Positions 1-7,483 are shown, counted from the first letter of the stretch. The stretch: 20,520 nucleotides of DNA from FW021-bin31 sp964478125 (GCA_964478125.1 CAYZGR010000057.1:1-20520), one strand, 5' to 3'. Notes: generated by a model from the sequence alone, not told the origin. A program made the numbers and translations.

Positions 1-893
1 TGAAGGGAGGATACTGTTTTTTTGTCTTCCTTTTTCTGGTGTGCTCATCGTTAAAAGGTTTTTCCCAATATATCCCCAGGGCGCCACGATCATTCTTTTT
101 CTTCGTCATGTCGGATACCCAATTTGGGATGTTTACCAATAATAAAGGATTTACTAAAGAGACGAGGAACTTTGAAAAGGCCATTTCTGCAGCTAACCGA
201 TTACATCCGGCTTTTATCGTTATTTGCGGAGATCTGGTCAACCAATCCGCAAATAAAGCTCAGATATCTGAGTATAAGCGGATTGTCGCCACCCTGGACC
301 CTTCCATACCCCTTTATAATGTTCCCGGTAATCATGATGTAGGCAATATACCTACTGCCGGGTCTCTTGAGTATTATCGGAATAACTTTGGTCCCGATTA
401 TTATTCTTTCCAGTATGATGATCTCTATGGCATAGTTCTTAATTCTATGTTGATGTCTTTTCCGGACCGGACGCCGAAAGAAAGCGCCCGACAATATGCC
501 TGGTTGCATTCGGAGCTTAAACTGGCCAGGAGTCTGAACTATTCTAAAGTTATTATATTCCAGCATATCCCTTTTTTCATCCATCGGCCTGATGAACCAA
601 CCGACTATTATTCCAAATATGAGAGTAGAAATATCCCTTTGGAACAGCGAAAAAAATATCTCGACCTCTTTAAGCAATATGGAGTAAAATATATTTTTGC
701 GGGACATTTACATGAAAACGCGTTTGGGCGCGATGGAAATTTGGAGATGATCACTACCAGTGCGGTAGGCAGGCCTTTGGGGAAAGATCCCTCCGGCTTC
801 AGAATAGTTAAATCAGAAGGAGATAAATTGAGCTATCCATACTACCGTCTTGATTCGCTTCCTGAAAGCATAGCGGTTCCCCGTCCTCAATAA
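1..893 (+). CDS. Secreted calcineurin-like metallophosphoesterase (CPPED1-like), start codon cut by the window edge
   Basis: Predicted metal-dependent phosphoesterase exported across the inner membrane. The metallophosphoesterase motifs appear in order: SDTQFG (D-x-Q, as in CPPED1, where most relatives have D-x-H), CGDLVNQ, GNHDVG, FQHIPFF and AGHLHE. The frame is open to base 3, and bases 1-2 are TG, so one missing base would complete an NTG start. The first codons then read M-K-G-G-Y-C followed by FFVFLFLVC and SSLKGFSQ, a convincing signal peptide with likely cleavage near FSQ. An internal GTG at 39 would destroy it, so I treat the gene as starting one base before the window (about 297 aa). 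The Cys in the hydrophobic stretch is preceded by Val, so it is a poor lipobox. The substrate cannot be told; the next gene starts 128 bases downstream, so co-transcription is uncertain. Confidence 0.88.
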   Translation, partial: KGGYCFFVFLFLVCSSLKGFSQYIPRAPRSFFFFVMSDTQFGMFTNNKGFTKETRNFEKAISAANRLHPAFIVICGDLVNQSANKAQISEYKRIVATLDPSIPLYNVPGNHDVGNIPTAGSLEYYRNNFGPDYYSFQYDDLYGIVLNSMLMSFPDRTPKESARQYAWLHSELKLARSLNYSKVIIFQHIPFFIHRPDEPTDYYSKYESRNIPLEQRKKYLDLFKQYGVKYIFAGHLHENAFGRDGNLEMITTSAVGRPLGKDPSGFRIVKSEGDKLSYPYYRLDSLPESIAVPRPQ

Positions 894-977
894 TAATAGA
901 CAAGTATCGTTTGCACGAGTTCCCTGCCAGGCTGGGGCAGAATTGGAAGTAGGCAGAAAATTAGTTGGTGTTTTTTC

Positions 978-986
978 TATTTTTTG
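978..986 (+). promoter_or_regulatory. Possible Bacteroidota -7 element before the TIM-barrel gene
   Basis: TATTTTTTG resembles TAnnTTTG with one extra T between TA and TTTG. It lies 35 bases before the ATG at 1022 and would start the three-gene sugar-acid cluster. No good -33 TTTG is present at the expected 18-19 base distance, so this is tentative. Confidence 0.3.
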
Positions 987-1021
987 TACCTTACCCCTTC
1001 GAAATTTTTAAATATCTAAAG

Positions 1022-1900
1022 ATGAAACATTTTAATTTGAAGACCTGTACAAAAGAATGGGCCTTTGCAGGCGCCCTTTTACTGATTTTAAGCCTGGGCA
1101 TGAACGATCTTTGTGCTGCCCAGAAACTAAAGCCTTCTGATTGGAAGTTAGGCGCACAGGCGTGGACCTTCCATTTAAATACTTTGGAAGTGGCGTTGAA
1201 GAAAATGGATTCTTGTGATCTCAAATATATGGAAGGCTTTCCCGGCCAGGAAATCGGGAATGGTATAGAAGGAAAACTGGACTACCATATGGATAAAGCC
1301 AAGCGGAAGAAGGTTAAAAAGATGTTGCGAAAGCATGGAATAAAAATGGTTTCCTACGGTGTGGTAAGCCCTAAAAAAGAAAGTGACTGGGTGCAGCTCT
1401 TTAAATTTGCCAAAGCCATGGGATTGTCAAATATTGCTTCAGAACCAGATCCGGATCAAATTCCACTGGTATCCAGGTTAGCGGATAAATATAAAATTAA
1501 CGTGGCTATTCATGATCACGCAAAGCCTACTAAATACTGGAACCCCCAGATTGTACTGAATGCTATTAAAGGAGCAAGCAGCAGGATCGGCTCTTGTGCA
1601 GACATCGGACACTGGCTGGAATCCGGCCTGGACCCGGTGGAATGTATGAAAGAATTAGAAGGCCATATCATCGAATTTCATCTGAAAGACGAGAATAAGA
1701 AGGGCGGGGGCGAAGGGGCCCATGATGTTCCCATGGGCGACGGCGTAATTAATATACCTGCCATTTTAAAGGAAGCAAAGAGACAACATTTCAAGGGATA
1801 CATGTTTATAGAACATGAATATCATTTTAAGAACAATGTACCGGAGGTCATTAAAAGTGTTCATTTCTTCAGGCAGGAAAAAGAAAAGTTGTTAAGGTAA
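1022..1900 (+). CDS. Secreted sugar phosphate isomerase/epimerase-type TIM-barrel protein
   Basis: Member of the xylose-isomerase-like TIM-barrel superfamily (AP_endonuc_2 fold), 292 aa from this start. The ATG at 1022 is preferred over an upstream TTG at 965, because it opens directly into a signal peptide: a basic N-terminus, then AFAGALLLILSLG and a cleavage region near CAAQ. The barrel carries the usual metal-site candidates: AIHDH, CADIGHW, IEFHLKD and MFIEHE. Relatives isomerise or epimerise keto-sugars, and some secreted ones act in 3-keto-sugar metabolism; the actual substrate is unknown. It is followed after 65 bases by a GntP permease and then glycerate kinase in the same direction, suggesting that it processes the sugar or sugar acid before uptake. 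Fold assignment is firm, reaction is not. Confidence 0.85.
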   Translation: MKHFNLKTCTKEWAFAGALLLILSLGMNDLCAAQKLKPSDWKLGAQAWTFHLNTLEVALKKMDSCDLKYMEGFPGQEIGNGIEGKLDYHMDKAKRKKVKKMLRKHGIKMVSYGVVSPKKESDWVQLFKFAKAMGLSNIASEPDPDQIPLVSRLADKYKINVAIHDHAKPTKYWNPQIVLNAIKGASSRIGSCADIGHWLESGLDPVECMKELEGHIIEFHLKDENKKGGGEGAHDVPMGDGVINIPAILKEAKRQHFKGYMFIEHEYHFKNNVPEVIKSVHFFRQEKEKLLR

Positions 1901-1965
1901 GCTTAAGCCGGCCGGATCGGGCAACCAATTGAAGATCCTGTTGCGCTTTTGCTTATGGACTTGTT

Positions 1966-3297
1966 ATGAGCTATTTTTTGACATTGAGCCTGGTTATCCT
2001 GAGTATCATCGGGATTATTATTCTTTCCTCCAAAATGAAGCTCAATTCTTTTGTGGCCTTATTAATTGTTTCCTTATTTCTTGCCTTTTTGACCCTCCCT
2101 CCGGAAAAAATCGTTTCTAACCTGGAAGAGGGTTTTGGAAAAACCATGAGCTATATCGGTTTCCTGGTTATTTTAGGAGCGATTATCGGAATTACTCTGG
2201 ATAAAACCGGGGGAATGGTCAGTATAGCAAACTATATCCTCAAGAAAATAGGCCCGCGTAATGCTACTGTGGCTATGGGCTTAACCGGTTTTTTAGTAGG
2301 AATCCCTATTTTTTGTGACACGGGTTTTATCATTATGAACAGCCTGGCCAAGTCTTTCAGTTCTAAAAGCAAAGTTGCAATGGCTTTCATGGCTACCGTA
2401 CTTGCCACGTCTCTGTATGCTGTTCATTGCCTTATACCCACTCATCCCGGCGTATTGGCAGGAGCCGGAATCCTACATGCAAATATTGGCAATCTGATCA
2501 TATGGGGGCTTCTTTTTGCGGTTCCGGGAGCAGTGAGCGCTTATTTTTGGAGCAGGTATAGGACGGCCGGCCGAAATTATGCTCCATTTGAAGCAATTGT
2601 AGATGATTTTAAATTACAGTATGAAAAGTTACCTCCTGCTTTTCTGGCTCTGCTTCCCATTGTGGTACCGTTGATACTGATCATTACTTCTTCCCTGTTA
2701 AATCTTTTTTTTCAGGAGGAAGACATTCCGATGGTTCGTTTTTTTTCTGTAGCCGGAGATCCGGTTTTTGCTCTTTTGATTGGCGCCGTTCTTTCTTTAC
2801 TTCTTCTTAGAAGCAGAAAGATCGGAACATTGAACGAAATATTTAATGATGCGATCGAGAAAGCCGGGCCCATATTAATTATAACCGCGGCCGGCGGCAT
2901 GTTTGGTATGATCATTACTATGACCGGCATTGGGAAAGAAACAGGAAAGATTTTATCCGGTACCGATCTGGGGCTTATTGTTCCCTTTATGATGGCCGTT
3001 TTTTTGAAAACAGCCCAGGGATCTTCTACAGTGGCCATTATAACAGCAGCTTCTTTTGTGGCTCCCATGCTTGGAGCCCTTGGACTTGATTCCGACATAG
3101 GCAGGATATTTTCCATGTTAGCTATTGGGGCGGGAAGTATGGTGTTTTCTCATGCCAATGATTCTTATTTTTGGGTGGTTTCTAAGTTCTCAGATCTGGA
3201 GGTAAGCGTCACTTTAAAAATATATTCGACCGCCACCGTCGTTATGGGGATCGTCATTTTTATTTGTGTGTGGGCAGCCTCTTTCGTTGTTTTATAA
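1966..3297 (+). CDS. GntP-family gluconate/sugar-acid:H+ symporter
   Basis: Polytopic inner-membrane permease of 443 aa, the usual GntP length, with about 12 hydrophobic segments spread over the whole chain. GntP-like features include GFGKTMSYIGFLVILGAIIG near residues 57-76, GIPIFCDTGFIIMNSL near 111-126, a LIPTHPG motif around 156-162 and KTAQGSSTVAIITAASF in the C-terminal half. Family members import gluconate, glycerate, ketogluconates or similar acids with protons. The glycerate 2-kinase gene starts only 21 bases downstream, so the pair is almost certainly co-transcribed, and the likely substrate is glycerate or an acid degraded to it. Substrate choice is inferred from context only. Confidence 0.92.
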   Translation: MSYFLTLSLVILSIIGIIILSSKMKLNSFVALLIVSLFLAFLTLPPEKIVSNLEEGFGKTMSYIGFLVILGAIIGITLDKTGGMVSIANYILKKIGPRNATVAMGLTGFLVGIPIFCDTGFIIMNSLAKSFSSKSKVAMAFMATVLATSLYAVHCLIPTHPGVLAGAGILHANIGNLIIWGLLFAVPGAVSAYFWSRYRTAGRNYAPFEAIVDDFKLQYEKLPPAFLALLPIVVPLILIITSSLLNLFFQEEDIPMVRFFSVAGDPVFALLIGAVLSLLLLRSRKIGTLNEIFNDAIEKAGPILIITAAGGMFGMIITMTGIGKETGKILSGTDLGLIVPFMMAVFLKTAQGSSTVAIITAASFVAPMLGALGLDSDIGRIFSMLAIGAGSMVFSHANDSYFWVVSKFSDLEVSVTLKIYSTATVVMGIVIFICVWAASFVVL

Positions 3298-3318
3298 AGT
3301 GTCTTTCAAATCAATGTA

Positions 3319-4638
3319 ATGGACTACCGGTTAATGGCAGAGCAGATATTTCAGGCGGGAATAAAGAGCGTTTTGCCCGATAAGATCATTCGTGATAAGG
3401 TAAAGTGGGAGGATGGAAGTCTGGTCATTGATACGCTTTCTTTTAATCCGGATGACTTCGATCATATTTACGTTATAGGGGCGGGGAAAGCTACCGCGTT
3501 GATGGCGAAAGAGGTAGAATCGCTTCTGGGAGATAAGATTACGGGTGGCCATGTAATCGTAAAATACGGAGCTGCCGTATCTCTTGAACGTATAAAGATC
3601 ACCGAGGCAGGCCATCCTGTACCGGATGAAAATGGGATCAAAGCTACAGAAGATATCATCAGAATGGCTTCACGTACTACTGCGGGAGATCTTGTATTAT
3701 GCTTGCTCTCCGGAGGAGGATCTTCGTTACTCGTCGATGTGCCGGAAGGATGTACGCCTGAAGACATTGAAGCGGTCAATGAACTGTTGGTCCGCAGTGG
3801 CGCCATGATTCATGAAATTAATACCGTACGGAAACACCTGTCGGGAATAAAGGGAGGCGGGTTGGCCCGAAAATTTTACCCGTCTATGGTCGTAACATTA
3901 GTGTTGTCAGATGTGATCGGCGATGCGCTGGATGTGATTGCTTCAGGTCCCGCTTTTCCGGATCCTACCACTTTTGCGGATGCATGGACTATTCTGGATG
4001 CCTACCAGCTGACGGCCCGGATACCACGTTCAGTGGTGCATCACTTACATCAGGGCATAAAAGGAGTACAACAAGAAAGTCCAAAAGAAAATGATCCCAT
4101 TTTTGATAAGGTTTATCACCACATTATCGGTTCTAACAGCATTGCTCTTAAGGCCTCGTGCAGGAAAGCCCAAGATCTGGGGCTGCAACCTGTAATAATA
4201 AGCAATAGTATAGCAGGGGATTGTGAAGAGGTGGCAAAAGATATACTGGGAAAAACGTCACAATATCGGAAAAAATACCAAACAACAAAACCCTTATGTT
4301 TATTGGCGGGAGGAGAACCCGCTTTAAAAGTTGAAGGAAGCGGATTGGGAGGTCGTAATCAGCACCTGGCCTTGTTATTGGCCATGTTAATTGAAGGAAG
4401 ATCGGGGATCACTTTTCTATCTGCCGGCACAGATGGCACGGATGGGCCTACTTCAGCAGCGGGAGCCGTGGTAGATGGTGATACCTTTTCCCGCGCCCGA
4501 TCGGCGGGCTTGGATCCCGGCGGGTATTTAAGGAATTTTGACTCTTTTCATTTCTTTGAAAAAGCGGGAGGGCATATCATTACGGGACCGACAGGGACGA
4601 ATGTAATGGATATGATGATAGTAATACGCAAGGGATAA
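3319..4638 (+). CDS. Glycerate 2-kinase (type-2 glycerate kinase, DUF4147-MOFRL)
   Basis: ATP-dependent kinase predicted to convert D-glycerate to 2-phosphoglycerate, feeding lower glycolysis. The 439-aa length is normal. The N-terminal DUF4147 domain shows VIGAGKA at about 52-58, GGHVIVKYG at about 76-84, EAGHPVPDENG at about 96-106 and the phosphate-binding CLLSGGGSSLL at about 128-138, with TVRKHLSGIKGG following. The C-terminal MOFRL domain has LLAGGEP, GLGGRNQH, SAGTDGTDGP and the terminal TGPTGTNVMD. Some relatives were once annotated as hydroxypyruvate reductase (TtuD). It is third in the cluster with the exported isomerase and the GntP permease. No clear terminator hairpin with a T-run follows it. 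Confidence 0.93.
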   Translation: MDYRLMAEQIFQAGIKSVLPDKIIRDKVKWEDGSLVIDTLSFNPDDFDHIYVIGAGKATALMAKEVESLLGDKITGGHVIVKYGAAVSLERIKITEAGHPVPDENGIKATEDIIRMASRTTAGDLVLCLLSGGGSSLLVDVPEGCTPEDIEAVNELLVRSGAMIHEINTVRKHLSGIKGGGLARKFYPSMVVTLVLSDVIGDALDVIASGPAFPDPTTFADAWTILDAYQLTARIPRSVVHHLHQGIKGVQQESPKENDPIFDKVYHHIIGSNSIALKASCRKAQDLGLQPVIISNSIAGDCEEVAKDILGKTSQYRKKYQTTKPLCLLAGGEPALKVEGSGLGGRNQHLALLLAMLIEGRSGITFLSAGTDGTDGPTSAAGAVVDGDTFSRARSAGLDPGGYLRNFDSFHFFEKAGGHIITGPTGTNVMDMMIVIRKG

Positions 4639-4660
4639 AAATTTGTTAAAGTCTTTAAAA

Positions 4661-4777
4661 CTACTTTTTCTGTCCCTTTGGGACACCAGGATCGTAGTTA
4701 TCTGGCTCTGTTTTACGATCTTTGGCTCCTGATGGAGCCCAATCTTCATCAGATTTCTTCCATGCTTTATTTCCCAT
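4661..4777 (-). CDS. Possible 38-aa hydrophilic small protein
   Basis: A short minus-strand frame lies convergent to the glycerate kinase gene in a 225-base gap. Read from ATG at 4777 to TAG at 4661 it gives MGNKAWKKSDEDWAPSGAKD followed by RKTEPDNYDPGVPKGQKK. The composition (charged, two Trp, no long hydrophobic or Ser/Arg/Leu-rich runs) looks like a soluble protein rather than a random antisense frame. The frame stays open upstream to another ATG at 4843, giving 60 aa, but the extra 22 residues look less protein-like. I do not recognise the family, and no TAnnTTTG promoter is visible upstream. Existence is uncertain. Confidence 0.4.
   Translation of the reverse strand: MGNKAWKKSDEDWAPSGAKDRKTEPDNYDPGVPKGQKK
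4667..4683. repeat. Short palindromic repeat, copy 1
   Basis: TTTCTGTCCCTTTGGGA, whose core GTCCC-TTT-GGGAC (4672-4684) is a perfect 5-bp inverted repeat. A near-identical copy lies at 4798-4815. Both copies fall inside the longer minus-strand frame, where they encode VPKGQKK and IPKGTET. Confidence 0.6.
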
Positions 4778-4797
4778 CAGTGAAAAGAGGATTATGG

Positions 4798-4815
4798 TTT
4801 CTGTCCCCTTTGGGA
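4798..4815. repeat. Short palindromic repeat, copy 2
   Basis: TTTCTGTCCCCTTTGGGA matches the copy at 4667-4683 except for one added C. It has the inverted repeat TCCC-CTTT-GGGA. The two copies bracket the 38-aa candidate gene. Confidence 0.6.
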
Positions 4816-4871
4816 TAAGAGGCCGGTAGGGGGTCTCAGGCAATTGTTCCCCTACCCTTCAATATGGATTT

Positions 4872-4901
4872 TTTGAGAATTGCTTTAAACCCTTATTTTT
4901 G
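4872..4901 (+). promoter_or_regulatory. Bacteroidota sigma-A promoter for the formylglycine-generating enzyme
   Basis: TTTG (4872-4875), an 18-base spacer, then a perfect TAnnTTTG element, TATTTTTG (4894-4901). Transcription would begin about 5 bases after the -7 element, essentially at the ATG at 4906. The promoter therefore decides the start codon and implies a leaderless or nearly leaderless mRNA. Confidence 0.65.
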
Positions 4902-4905
4902 TTTT

Positions 4906-5850
4906 ATGAACCAGGATAAAAAGCCGCCCTGTTGCTCTGCTTCCCGTAAGCCGTCAGAGGAGGAGAGAAAGGAACGCCCTTTTAAGTCTAAAGAGAGCAT
5001 AACGGAAAGATTGATTAAACTTCCGGGAGGCTCTTTTTTAATGGGTACGGATGATAAAGCGGGTTTCCCAGCCGACGGAGAAGGGCCGGTTAGGGAGGTG
5101 ACCTTGAGCCCATTTCGTATTATGCCGACTACCGTTACCAACAGCCAATTTGAAGCATTTATAAAAGATACCGGTTATCAAACGGATGCCGAGCGCTATA
5201 AATGGTCATTCGTTTTTTACGGGTTGTTATCCAAAGAACAGTTGGATGCCCATCCGCAGGTAGCCGTGCAAACTCCCTGGTGGTGTGCTGTTGCAGGTGC
5301 TGTCTGGAACCGCCCGGAGGGCCCTGGATCGAATATCAGGAACCGAATGGATCATCCTGTGGTTCATGTTTCCTGGAATGATGCAAAAGCGTATTGCCAT
5401 TGGGCGGGCGTCCGATTACCTACGGAGGCGGAGTGGGAATATGCGGCGAGAGGCGGATTGGTACAAAAAAAATTTCCCTGGGGAGATGAATTGACTCCCA
5501 AGGGGGAACATCGTTGTAATATCTGGCAGGGAAAATTTCCCGAATACAATAGTCTGGAAGATGGTTATCTTGGCACCGCACCTGCAAAAAGTTTTAGGCC
5601 CAATGGATATGGTCTTTATAATACTTCCGGAAATGTATGGGAATGGTGTCAGGATTGGTTTAGCCCCGACTTTCATCAAAAAGAGAACAAGCGGGATCCG
5701 CAGGGCCCTTCGGAAGGGACTGTCCGGGTCATGCGGGGCGGCTCTTTTTTGTGCCACCGTTCTTATTGTAACCGATATCGGGTGGCGGCGCGCTCGTCTA
5801 ACACTGCTGACAGCAGCTCCTCTAATATGGGATTTAGATGTGCCGTATAG
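4906..5850 (+). CDS. Formylglycine-generating enzyme (FGE/SUMF1-type, aerobic)
   Basis: Copper-dependent oxidase that converts a Cys in C-x-P-x-R motifs of type I sulfatases to formylglycine. The FGE-sulfatase domain is complete: LPGGSFLMGTD, VHVSWNDAKAYCHWAG, RLPTEAEWEYAARGG, NIWQGKFP, GYGLYNTSGNVWEW and GGSFLCHRSYCNRYR, ending GFRCAV. CHRSYC holds both redox-active cysteines found in human SUMF1, so this is a true FGE rather than an EgtB-like or structural relative. I chose ATG 4906 (314 aa), because the alternative ATG at 4864 lies upstream of the promoter. There is no signal peptide, so it acts in the cytoplasm. An N-terminal tail has a PPCCSASR motif with adjacent cysteines. No sulfatase gene lies in this window, so the target is elsewhere in the genome. 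Confidence 0.93.
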   Translation: MNQDKKPPCCSASRKPSEEERKERPFKSKESITERLIKLPGGSFLMGTDDKAGFPADGEGPVREVTLSPFRIMPTTVTNSQFEAFIKDTGYQTDAERYKWSFVFYGLLSKEQLDAHPQVAVQTPWWCAVAGAVWNRPEGPGSNIRNRMDHPVVHVSWNDAKAYCHWAGVRLPTEAEWEYAARGGLVQKKFPWGDELTPKGEHRCNIWQGKFPEYNSLEDGYLGTAPAKSFRPNGYGLYNTSGNVWEWCQDWFSPDFHQKENKRDPQGPSEGTVRVMRGGSFLCHRSYCNRYRVAARSSNTADSSSSNMGFRCAV

Positions 5851-6110
5851 CAAGCGGCTTTAAGTATAAAAAATCACCTTTCTTTATTCCGGCTGATTAC
5901 GGAAGGTTGTTATTTTTCGATTCTTGTAAGATCCATGCTTTTTGGAAGTGTCTGTGCCGCTTCTTTGAAAAAAGTATGCATCGCTGTATCCTTTCCACAG
6001 CACAGTGGCGCCTGGGAGATTGAGCTGTTCATCCGGTTGATCGGATCCTGCTTTTATGGATTTGATATAAATCTGTTTGAATTCCGATGGAAAAGGAAAT
6101 GATGGAACTC
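5851..6110. other. Intergenic region without a convincing gene
   Basis: The gap between the FGE gene and lgt is 317 bases. Apart from the lgt promoter at its right end I see no terminator with a T-run, no RNA gene and no convincing ORF. A 55-codon plus-strand frame (5935-6102) and an overlapping 61-codon frame (5838-6023) exist but have no family features. Confidence 0.5.
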
Positions 6111-6140
6111 TTTGATTTCCGTTTATATATTTTAAATTTG
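6111..6140 (+). promoter_or_regulatory. Bacteroidota sigma-A promoter for lgt
   Basis: TTTG (6111-6114), an 18-base spacer, and a perfect TAnnTTTG, TAAATTTG (6133-6140). The spacing equals that of the FGE promoter. The start site would be near 6146, giving a leader of about 22 bases before the ATG at 6168. Confidence 0.7.
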
Positions 6141-6167
6141 ACCTTTTATTACGCCATACTTTAATTT

Positions 6168-7454
6168 ATGTATCCGAGCATATCCGATTTATTAAGAGAT
6201 CTTTTTGGAATTCATATTGCTTTACCGGTTCAAACTTTTGGTTTTTTTGTAGCGCTTGCCTTTTTTCTGTCGGCTTATGCGTTGAGTAAGGAGATGAAAA
6301 GGCGGGAAGAATTGGGATGGTTGACCTCCAGGAAGGAAAAACGAACGGTAGGCAAACCGGCTACCACGAGCGAATTGGTTTGGAATTTTGCCCTTGGCTT
6401 TTTGATCGGTTATAAATTATTATTTGCCCTGGCCAATTGGGATGCCTTCTCAAACAATCCACAACATCTTATTCTTTCCTCAGAAGGAAGTATATGGGGA
6501 GGGCTTATTCTGGGTGCTATATTAGCCTATCTGCGGTATCGTGAAAAGAAAAAGAAGCAGTTGCCCAAGCCTAAAATAGAAGAATATCAAGTCTGGCCTC
6601 ATGAACGTATCGGAGACATTGTAGTATTGGCTGCCATTGGCGGGCTGGTTGGAGCAAAAATCTTTGATGGCCTGGAGAATTGGAAAAGCTATATGGCGGA
6701 TCCTCTTCATAGCTTTTTTTCATTTAGCGGGCTCACCTTTTACGGGGGGTTAATTGTATCTGCCATTGCAATCTTATGGTATGCCCGCAGAAAAAATATC
6801 AACCGCTGGCAATTGATAGATAGCTTTGCACCGGCGCTTATGTTGGCTTACGGGGTGGGAAGGATTGGATGTCAGATGGCCGGAGATGGGGACTGGGGAA
6901 TTTATAACAGCGCTTATGCAAATGATGGACACGGCGGTGTAGTGCGTGCTGCCCGCGGTCAGTTTGTACAAACCCTACAGGCTCATAAAGACTTTTTCCT
7001 ACGGGATTATGGCGCGCTTTCCCAAGTACATCATGCTTATTTTCCCAAGCCCGGTTTTCTGAATTTTTTGCCGGACTGGTTTTTTGCTTTTAATTACCCC
7101 CATAATGTGAACAGTTTTGGTATTCCCATCCCGGGTTGTATGGGAGAACATTGTGCCATGCTGCCTGCACCGGTATTTCCAACCCCGCTCTATGAAATTA
7201 TTACCTGCCTGATTCTTTTCGCGGTTCTTTGGTCTATCCGGAAAAAAATAAAAATCCCCGGCCTCCTTTTTGGTATTTATCTGATCATGAATGGAGTAGA
7301 ACGTTTTTTTGTGGAGCTGATCCGCGTGAATACCAGGTATTCTATCTTCGGTATCCATCCTACCCAGGCAGAAATTATCTCCAGTTTACTGGTACTGTCG
7401 GGAATCCTTCTCATTATTTATGTTCGTAAAAAGAAGGCGCCTTTGCCCGTATAG
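6168..7454 (+). CDS. lgt: Prolipoprotein diacylglyceryl transferase, long Bacteroidota form
   Basis: Inner-membrane enzyme that transfers diacylglycerol from phosphatidylglycerol to the lipobox Cys of prolipoproteins, the first step of lipoprotein maturation. Several membrane segments alternate with the Lgt landmarks GLTFYGGL (about 188-195), YGVGRIGCQMAGDGDWG (about 228-244), FPTPLYE (337-343) and ERFFVELIR (378-386). At 428 aa it is much longer than E. coli Lgt (291 aa), with extra sequence near 45-70 and about 90 residues between the GRIG signature and PTPLYE. The signature residues also differ: Tyr replaces the E. coli His in SFHGGL, and Cys-Gln replaces Asn-Phe in GRLGNF. These changes are, as far as I recall, shared by many Bacteroidota proteins. 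It has its own promoter. Confidence 0.9.
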   Translation: MYPSISDLLRDLFGIHIALPVQTFGFFVALAFFLSAYALSKEMKRREELGWLTSRKEKRTVGKPATTSELVWNFALGFLIGYKLLFALANWDAFSNNPQHLILSSEGSIWGGLILGAILAYLRYREKKKKQLPKPKIEEYQVWPHERIGDIVVLAAIGGLVGAKIFDGLENWKSYMADPLHSFFSFSGLTFYGGLIVSAIAILWYARRKNINRWQLIDSFAPALMLAYGVGRIGCQMAGDGDWGIYNSAYANDGHGGVVRAARGQFVQTLQAHKDFFLRDYGALSQVHHAYFPKPGFLNFLPDWFFAFNYPHNVNSFGIPIPGCMGEHCAMLPAPVFPTPLYEIITCLILFAVLWSIRKKIKIPGLLFGIYLIMNGVERFFVELIRVNTRYSIFGIHPTQAEIISSLLVLSGILLIIYVRKKKAPLPV

Positions 7455-7483
7455 GTTAAATGACCTTTTTGGGAGAAAAGTGT

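Noticed and set aside
201..707. 168-aa minus-strand frame inside the phosphoesterase
   Set aside because: Antisense to a gene with all five metallophosphoesterase motifs.
965..1021. TTG start for the TIM-barrel protein
   Set aside because: It would put 19 residues in front of an obvious signal peptide and overlap the putative -7 promoter element; ATG 1022 is better.
5416..5853. 145-aa minus-strand frame opposite the formylglycine-generating enzyme
   Set aside because: Antisense shadow of a gene with complete conserved motifs; its own translation has no domain and starts and stops within the other gene.
5935..6102. 55-codon plus-strand frame between the FGE gene and lgt
   Set aside because: Composition is unremarkable (Cys- and Phe-rich with no clear membrane segment), there is no promoter at a fitting distance, and it overlaps a competing frame at 5838-6023; not enough to call a gene.
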